Assembly: GCA_001430745.1 (NCBI GenBank)
Contig: KQ482050.1
Coordinates: 137,049-147,441, forward strand
Length of the DNA stretch: 10,393 nt
From: Auxenochlorella pyrenoidosa
Lineage: Eukaryota; Chlorophyta; Trebouxiophyceae; Chlorellales; Chlorellaceae
Direction: 5' to 3'
Shown here: positions 1 through 5,647 of the stretch, in pieces
How the letters are laid out: each line of letters begins with the position of its first letter
Numbering within the stretch: the stretch's first letter is position 1
Program-made: the position numbers and the translations under genes
The notes under the pieces: model-generated
Told to the model about the DNA's origin: nothing
The model's database searches: none
The model's input: only the letters and a program-made list of their open reading frames with translations

Positions 1-3000
1 GCTGCCGCTGCCTCGGGCCGCCCCCTCGGCTGCCTGCGGCTGCAGCAGCGGCGGGGGCGCGCCGGACAGCGCCACCCGGAGCTCGCCGACCTCTCCCGGG
101 GCCGACACCAGGAGCAGGCCTCGGGCCAAATCTATTCTTGCTGAGATGGAGGCCAGGGCGGGGTGCTTCTTGAGGCGCAGGGCTGAGCCCGAGGCCAGGT
201 CCACCAGCGCCCAGCAGCGGTCGTAGAGCAGGCCGCCAGGACCTGCACGGCACAAGATAAGGTGGAGGGCAAATCGACTGTTGGGGCTGGACCGGTCAGA
301 TGGCGCAGCCAGGCAGGTACGCAACTGGCTGATTGATTCAGAGCTGTGGCTGCAGGGGAGGGGCCTGGTCCAACGAGGCACGCGCCCAGAGTTGTGCCAG
401 GGTGCAGGGCAGGCGGCCGGTGCAAGCCGCTGCCCGCTGCAGGCGGCTGGTGGGCACAGGCAGCTGGGAGGAATGCATGTTGGGCGCCCATGTTTTCAGG
501 GTTTGGGGAACCGTGGCGAAGCGCACCCAGGGGCCAGGCGGGCGGCGAGAAGCCGCGGCAGGACTTGATGGGATACACCCACAGGGCCTGGATGCTGCCG
601 CCGGTGCCGGCCCCGCCGCCGCCGCCGTCAGCGGCGCGCCCGCTGTCAAGCCCCAACGCCAGGGCCTGGGTCGCATCTGCTGCCGCAGCCACCAACGCCC
701 GCGCTGCCAGCCCCGCGGCGGCTGCTGCTGCCTCAGAGGGCGCTGCGGTTGGGGTTGCGGGCGCAAGCGCCGCGTCGGCGCCGGCGCACGACGCACGTAC
801 CACCACGGCATCCGCCGCCACGCCTCGCTTCCTGGGTGCACCCTGCCGCCCCCCCGCCTGCTCGCGCGCCGCCCGCTGCCCAGCCGGCGCCGCAGCCTCT
901 CCCCGCTGCTCAGCCGGCGTTGCAGCCTCTGCCCGCTGCTCAGCCAGCGCTGCACCCTGCGCCCCCGCGCCTTGGTCAAACCCCACGCCTCGGTCAAACC
1001 TCGGGCCTTGGTCAAACCTCACGCCGTGGTCCACAAAGAAGCGCCGCACCAGGGCCACGATGGCGCCAGCATCGCCCAGGGTGGAGGCGTAGCCAAAAGA
1101 CGCGCGCACCACGCCGGTGGGCCGCCCCCCGATCACGTCCCGCCCGTCCCAGCACACGTGGCCGGCCTCAAAGTTGGACCGCATGTCTGCGCAGGGAGGG
1201 GGAGAAGTTCCAGGGTTGGGAGAAGAGGGCCACAGGGGGGCTGGGTGCGGGAACAGAGGGGCATGGGAGGGCTGGGTTTTCCGGTCAGCGGGGGTTTGAT
1301 AATGTGGAGGGGCAGCGTTGAGGTTGCTGGGGGAGAAGCGAGCAGGCGTGGACATGCATGTGCAAGGGCAGCTGATGGGCAGGAGCCTCATGCCGGGCAT
1401 CCAGCAAAGTAAACGGCACTCAGCACGCAGTATGACGCAGCGAAGCAGGGCCGCAGCTGCCGCAGCTACTGCAGAGGGCGGTGCGCACCCGCTGCGGTGA
1501 GGCCGAGCGCTGCGGCGCAGGCGCCCGGGTTGCACAGGCAGCCGGTGCGCAGGTGGATGCCCGACAGGCTTGCCAGCTTCTCCACCTCCCTGCAGGGGTG
1601 GGCGAGGGGGGGGGGGGGTTTCTTTGCAAGTGTGGGCAGGGGGGGGAGGGAGGCAAGCTCGGTGGAGGGGGTCCAACAGGCTGGCCAGCTCCCTGCTGGC
1701 ACCACCTCCCTGCAGCGCGTACTTCGCGTATTTGGGTAGGTGGCTGGTGCCGAGGTTGGGATTCAGGGGCATGGCATGGCTGGGTCAGGGACAGGATGCT
1801 TGTTGCCCTGCAGCAGGAGCTTGAGCGCGCCCAACACAACAGGCCGGCCACCCTTGCTTGCGCTTCGCTCACCGGTAGCCCACGAAAGAGCCGTCTGGCC
1901 TCAGCAGGTTGAACGCCACCACCGGCCCTTGGCCGACCACGCCGGCAAGAGCTTCCCGCCCACCCTGCTCGCAGCCGCTCTGCTGCTGCTGCTGCTCCGG
2001 CTGCCGCCGTGTGGCCTCCTGCTGCTGCTGCTGCGGCGGCGGCGCCCTGGGTGGCGGGTGCGACCTCATGGAAGCATGCGCACCGTAGAGCATGCACACG
2101 GGGGCGCCGTTTCTGTGGCGCAGGCTGCTGAGCTGGCCCGCCAGGCTGGCAGCCACCGCGCCGGCGTGCGCTGCGGCCAGGGGCGGGAGGAGGCAGGGTT
2201 GGGGTACAAAAGTGGCCATCGACCCTGCCGCTCAAGAGCGGCACTCACCCCCCTTGCTCGCAAATGCCATCACAACAAGGAGTCCAGCCCCCGCCCCACC
2301 TGCCACTGCAGGGAAGCCCCCGAGCCGCCGGATGAAGCGCATGCCGGCGGCCACAGCCGGAAAGTCCAGGAACGCGGCCGTGCCGTCCTCCCAGCCCGCC
2401 GGCCCGGGGCGCAGGCTGCAGGAGACGAGGCGGCGGCAAGGCGCTGGTTGGAGTGTGAGGCTTGCAAGAAGCAGAGGGGCGGGCAGGCTTTGAGGGCGGT
2501 CGACTGTGCATCTCGATCACGTGCGCAGCTGTCCTGCTTCCAAGAGGTTTAAATTTAAAAAAGAGGCAGGCTGGGCGCGCACCTGTGGAAAGGCTCGTCG
2601 GCGAGCGACACAGCCACGGTGCCGCCGCCAAAGTAGCGCCGCTGCAGGCAGCCCAGGGCCTCCCTCCTGGCAATCAGGGCGCCCAGCCCTGCGGGGAGGG
2701 GAAGGGTGGGGCGGTCGCAGGGCCAAACAAGTGCCGATGACTGAAGATGCGGGGTGGCTGGAGGCGCTGTCTCTCCTATGTTTACGAAGCGCAGGCGCCA
2801 GTGGCGGCCGTCGGTGCAAGGAGCCCAGTCCTCCCGGCCCATCCCCTGGCGCCACTCACCCGTGGGATAGCCGAAGATTTTGTAGTAGGACAGAGCCACA
2901 AAGTCGGCGGGGCAGGCGGCCAGGTCGGGCGGCGACGTGGCGGCCGCCTTGGCGCAGTCGAGCAGCACCCGCCAGCGGCCCGGCGGCAGCAACATGCCCT

Positions 3001-5172
3001 CACCCTCGCCGGCGCTGCCGGCTGCTGCTGGGGGGGTGCAGCAGCGCTCGCCTGTGCTGCCGGGCGCGGCGACGGGGGCGGTGCCGTCGCCCGCTGTGCT
3101 GCTGTACCGCAGGCAGCCGCTCTGTACTGCTGCCACCAGCCCAGGGTCGTACCTTGCCCCCGAGAAGTTGCTTTCCATGGGGAAGGCAAACAGGTGCTCA
3201 GCTGAGGAGGCGCCGCTTGTGCCCTCGGCGGCTGCCGCAGCCGCCGCAGCCTGCAGCCCAGCCGCCGCGGCCGCGCTGCACGGCGCCAGCTGCCACCAGC
3301 AGCCGCCCGCGCCGCGCCGCGCGGCCCGCAGCTGCACCGCCGCTGTGCACGCTGCGCCGTGCTGCGCCGCCAGCTGGCGTATGCCCAGCACGCTGTTGTG
3401 GTTGTCCCGCAGGTGCACGAAGGCGCTGGCAGGGCTCCAAGGGAAGGATTCCCCCACCAGCTTCAGCGCGGCTGCAGGCAGAGGGCGCCAGGGCCGGCAA
3501 GCAAGGCGAGCCGACTCGGTTGGACAAACCGGCCCAGGGAAGGTGGCTGCGCCGGCTTGTCGAACAAGCGCCAAGGGCGTGGCAGGGCGCCTGCCCATTG
3601 TGACGCCTCGCACGCCCCGCCCCGCTGCTGAAACCAGACAAGCGGGGAATCTTCCTGGCCTGCATGCCCAGCATGGCAACCACACGTCCCCTGCATGCCC
3701 ACCGGGCCATCTTCCCCTGCCTTGCATGCCCTACATGGCAACTACACGTCCCCTGCATGCCCAGCGGGGCATCTCCCCCTGCCCTGCACGCCCAGCCTGC
3801 ACCTGTGGCGCCCGCGGTGAAGATGCAGACGTACTGCTCCGGGTCGGCATTACACATGCGCAGGGTGGCCAGTCGGGCGGCGTCGGCGGCGGCCGACCGG
3901 CACTCGCCCCACCCTGCTTCGCTGTGGGGGTTGCCGTGCAGGCTGGAGCTGCAGGGCGGGGGGGGCAGGGCAAGGGCACGGGCAGCTCAGAGGTGATGCT
4001 GCGTGAGGGCCCCAGGAAGGGTAACGTGGGCCGTGGCCAAAAGGGCCAGGGCAACAGCGGGCGTGGCAGGGCACAGCAGGCTGAGCAGCGCCGGGGAAGC
4101 AGCCACTAAAAAACATGCGCTGGCGATTGCAGCGCAGCCAGGGACAGCGGGCGGGGCAGCGAGCCTTCCTGTACCCTTCGTCGCCTCCTGGGCCAGGCTG
4201 CTGGGTGCGGCTGGGAGAGCTTGCGGCGCACGCTGCTGCCGCCAAATCTGTGCACCCAACTGCCTGTTCAGCTGCAGGCAGCGACCTTGTGCTGCTGGTC
4301 CCTCCCCAAAAGGGGACCAGCAGCCCCGCTGGGGCCCTCCCCAACCCCGGCAGGCACGCACCTCAGCTCTTGCAGCACCTCGGCAAGGAGCTGCTCCGAG
4401 TAGGGGGCTGCACCCGCATAGTCTGCAGGGCAGGCGGCAGCATGCGGGGTCAGGCATGCACAGGCAGTGGAGGCAGCCAGGCCGGACAAAGCGGGCTCGT
4501 CCCAACAGCCACTGCAAGCCATGGCTTTCAGCCAGTGCTGCTGCCAGCCCTCTGGCCCGCCCTCTTCGCATGCAGCCTTCCGCCCCGACACCTCAGCTCC
4601 TGTGCAGCCTCGAAGCCAACCCTGCTGCCCCTCACCACGCACCTGCGTACACCCGGCCCAGCAGGCGCTTGAACTCCTGCTGGCGCAGCTGCTCCACCGC
4701 AGGATTGTACCCTGCCGGCGGGGGCGGGGGCGCCGGCGCCCGCTCCTCTGCCGCCGCGCTGCCGGCTGCATCTGGCGCCTTGCCTGGTGGGCATGTAGCC
4801 CTAGGCGCCTTGCTGCTGCCGCTGTTGATGCAAAAACGGATGAGCCACCCTGCAGGCAGCGAGCAGTGGCCACTGAAAGTAGGGCCAGGCCGTGTGCGAG
4901 GGCGAGGGCGAGGGCACAGCCAGGCGGCGCTGCCAGTGGGAGCCGGGCAGGCTGAAAGTGCCGGCGCCGGATGGGGCGCATTCATGACATTTTGTCACAA
5001 GTTTGGGAGAAGCAATGGGCTCAGAAGCAGCAGTCCTTGTCGCAACACCATTGGGCTCACTCAGTAGGGGCGCTAGGATCGCAACGGCCGTGATCACGGC
5101 ACTTAAAAATACAGTGGCGACTTTCGGATCATGCTGGAGGCCCTGCAGTGCCGCCGCTGCCGAGGGCAACAT
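1..5172 (-). CDS. MOCOS: Molybdenum cofactor sulfurase (ABA3/MOCOS type), 3' end outside window
   Basis: The family moves sulfur from L-cysteine onto the molybdenum cofactor, activating cytosolic aldehyde oxidase and xanthine dehydrogenase. Traced exons, in transcript order: 5172-5061, 4849-4643, 4422-4362, 3948-3803, 3471-2860, 2688-2583, 2415-2300, 2170-1873, 1589-1489, 1186-527 and 242-1. All junctions are GT-AG and every phase matches, giving 887 codons so far. The NifS-like PLP domain spans about residues 93-641. Recognisable motifs are VYADYAG, GNPHSEAGW, FTAGAT, DNHNSVLG, LFAFPMESNFSG, then SYYKIFGYPTG with the presumed PLP lysine (Lys373), YFGGGT, RHRNGAPVCMLYG, and LRTGC-CNPGAC, whose cysteines (570, 572, 577) lie where ABA3 has its sulfur-transfer cysteine. 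A low-complexity linker (642-785) leads to the MOSC domain, which begins at VYPIKSC (790-796). Plant ABA3 is about 820 residues, so roughly 300 residues are missing off the left edge. Family identity is very secure; the first exon is not. Confidence 0.93.
243..526 (-). other. Intron between the linker/MOSC exon and the MOSC exon
   Basis: Donor GTGCGC follows CTGG at 527 (phase 1) and the acceptor CCGTGCAG precedes 242. After splicing the frame continues GGLLYDR-W, which matches the MOSC segment GLLHDREWM of plant ABA3. No further structure was seen inside. Confidence 0.85.
642..1021 (-). other. Low-complexity linker between PLP and MOSC domains
   Basis: This part of the large exon 1186-527 encodes the residues between the end of the NifS-like domain (FFVDHG, residues 636-641) and the MOSC start (VYPIKSC). 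It is made of short repeats, then Ala-rich sequence ending in a Gly run. Plant ABA3 has a much shorter, non-repetitive join here. The stretch is in frame throughout and probably disordered. The PLP and MOSC domains on either side are intact. Confidence 0.75.
871..970 (-). repeat. 30-bp in-frame tandem repeat, about 3 copies
   Basis: Units at 881-910 and 911-940 are nearly identical; 941-970 is a diverged third copy and 871-880 a partial one. Each unit encodes a decapeptide of the form AEQR(A/G)EAA(T/A)P. The charge is balanced between Glu and Arg, and the period keeps the reading frame. It sits directly beside the 18-bp repeat in the same linker. Confidence 0.75.
971..1031 (-). repeat. 18-bp in-frame tandem repeat, about 3.5 copies
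   Basis: On the plus strand, copies at 971-988, 989-1006, 1007-1024 and a partial copy at 1025-1031 share the core CTTGGTCAAACC. On the coding (minus) strand they encode hexapeptides VRFDQG, PRFDRG and VGFDQG. The first unit overlaps the conserved domain end FFVDHG, so the repeat seems to have grown out of the end of the PLP domain. Confidence 0.8.
1187..1488 (-). other. Intron, 302 bp
   Basis: Donor GTGCGC, acceptor TGCGCAG, phase 1. It separates the CNPGAC exon from the exon beginning DMRSNFEAGHVCWD. I see nothing gene-like inside. Confidence 0.85.
1590..1872 (-). other. Intron with a 13-nt homopolymer used as polypyrimidine tract
   Basis: Donor GTGAGC, acceptor CCCCTGCAG. A G13 run at 1606-1618 on the plus strand is a C13 run in the transcript just upstream of the acceptor, and more C-runs follow at 1640-1650. 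It may serve as the polypyrimidine tract and is likely to vary in length. Confidence 0.8.
1951..2057 (-). repeat. Gln-rich insert from CTG/CAG runs inside the PLP domain
   Basis: Between VCMLYG and the conserved block FNLLRPDGSFVGY, exon 2170-1873 encodes a Pro/Gln-rich insert with two runs of five glutamines. The plus strand shows CTG runs at about 1981-1995 and 2019-2033. In plant ABA3 the corresponding loop is short. The frame is kept, so this is an expanded surface loop rather than damage. Confidence 0.75.
3472..3802 (-). other. Intron carrying a minisatellite at its 5' end
   Basis: Donor GTGCAG directly after the FTAGAT exon, acceptor CTGCAG before ALKLVGESFPW, phase 1. The donor-proximal part (3661-3802) is the 31-bp repeat array listed separately. 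The rest shows no recognisable feature. Confidence 0.85.
3661..3802. repeat. 31-bp minisatellite (62-bp higher-order unit)
   Basis: TGCATGCCC or a one-base variant recurs at exactly 3661, 3692, 3723, 3754 and 3785, a 31-bp period. Alternate copies resemble each other more, giving a 62-bp unit: 3661-3722 and 3723-3784 differ at about seven positions. The array ends at the splice donor of the minus-strand gene, so the last unit overlaps the first bases of the intron. Confidence 0.85.
3949..4361 (-). other. Intron, 413 bp, with a hairpin near its donor
   Basis: Donor GTGCGT after the SEQLLAEVLQEL exon, acceptor CTGCAG before the GNPHSEAGW exon, phase 2. The hairpin at 4291-4324 lies close to the donor. 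No gene-like content otherwise. Confidence 0.85.
4291..4324. other. Perfect 12-bp stem hairpin in intron
   Basis: The arms GCTGCTGGTCCC (4291-4302) and GGGACCAGCAGC (4313-4324) are exact reverse complements around a 10-base spacer. In the minus-strand pre-mRNA it lies about 36 bases inside the intron from the donor at 4361. Confidence 0.7.
5061..5172 (-). CDS. Candidate first exon of the Moco sulfurase gene with a hydrophobic segment
   Basis: From an ATG at 5172 the frame reads 37 codons and contains a hydrophobic stretch (VATVFLSAVITAVAILAPLL, residues 18-37). It ends in a good donor (GTGAGC at 5060-5055). Splicing to the CTGCAG acceptor before 4849 is phase 1 on both sides and joins the frame leading into the conserved NPAVEQLRQQEFKRL region. 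The alternative is a start at the in-frame ATG at 4985 with no first intron, which gives a Pro/Arg-rich N terminus instead. Known ABA3/MOCOS proteins are soluble, so a membrane or targeting segment would be unusual. The sequence supports the splice signals but cannot decide between the two starts. Confidence 0.45.
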
Positions 5173-5235
5173 TTCGCCAAGCTGGGAGGTGCCGCCAAGG
5201 CCCTCCTGAACTCACATAAACCGATCAGATCATGT

Positions 5236-5284
5236 GTGGTGTCGAATTGACAGAGACAAAGTGGTGTCGATTGACAGAGACACG
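5236..5284. repeat. Two-copy direct tandem repeat of about 25 bp in the divergent promoter
   Basis: GTGGTGTCGAATTGACAGAG followed by ACAAA (5236-5260) is repeated at once as GTGGTGTCGATTGACAGAGA with ACAC (5261-5284). One A is missing and there is a change at the end. Tandem copies in an intergenic region of about 475 bp suggest paired protein-binding sites, but no known motif is recognised. Confidence 0.7.
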
Positions 5285-5324
5285 GCCTGCCCATCAGGGT
5301 TCACAGCTGGCGTTGGCACTGCAG

Positions 5325-5519
5325 TGCACTGATCATTAGGTCGCTCCTGGTCAGGCGGCCGATCGTCTTCAACCTGCCCATCGCTCGCTGATCCGTTGGC
5401 TGCAGCAAGGCACCGCCACCTGCCGCGGGCCAGGCACTTGGGTTGGGCAGCGGTGCCAGAAGGCAGCCAGAGACCCCTGTTGTTGAGCTCACCCCTTAGG
5501 AATATCGGTGCACTGATCA
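5325..5519. repeat. Repeated 11-mer TGCACTGATCA
   Basis: TGCACTGATCA occurs at 5325-5335 and again at 5509-5519. Both are followed within about 30 bases by GGCGGCCG- or ACGGCCGG-like sequence. The core TGATCA is a palindrome and also occurs at about 5091-5096. This is a possible shared cis-element of the divergent promoter; function is unknown. Confidence 0.45.
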
Positions 5520-5647
5520 GACGGCCGGGAGGAGCCCCCGGTAGCCGCGATGGGCGGAGGTGGCAGTCTCCAGCACCAGCAGGTGAGGCGAGGGCCGCGT
5601 TGGCGGGGCTGGGGGTCGCTCAGGACGATATGTGTTAGGTAGGCAGC

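Larger units (their letters stand above)
5173..5647. promoter_or_regulatory. Divergent intergenic region between two head-to-head genes
   Basis: The Moco sulfurase gene starts leftward near 5172 and the GH32 gene starts rightward near 5648 (or 5863). The roughly 475 bp between them should hold both promoters and 5' UTRs. It is less GC-rich than the flanks. No clear TATA box was found; the nearest is TTTATG on the minus strand at 5220-5215. No convincing ORF or RNA gene is present. Confidence 0.6.

Noticed and set aside
132..1772. A single uninterrupted 546-codon minus-strand gene
   Set aside because: The frame contains genuine Moco sulfurase exon 1186-527, but the parts before and after it are intron read-through. 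Conserved neighbours continue in other frames through clean splice sites.
3661..3802. CRISPR-like array
   Set aside because: The repeats are directly adjacent with a constant 31-bp period and no unique spacers, so it is a minisatellite.
2937..4109. Plus-strand frame of 390 codons
   Set aside because: It is antisense to the conserved PLP-domain exons and translates to Ala/Arg-rich text without any motif; it is a shadow of the real gene.
5173..5647. tRNA or small protein gene in the intergenic region
   Set aside because: No cloverleaf-like arms, and the short frames here begin at non-ATG codons and show no recognisable composition or motif.
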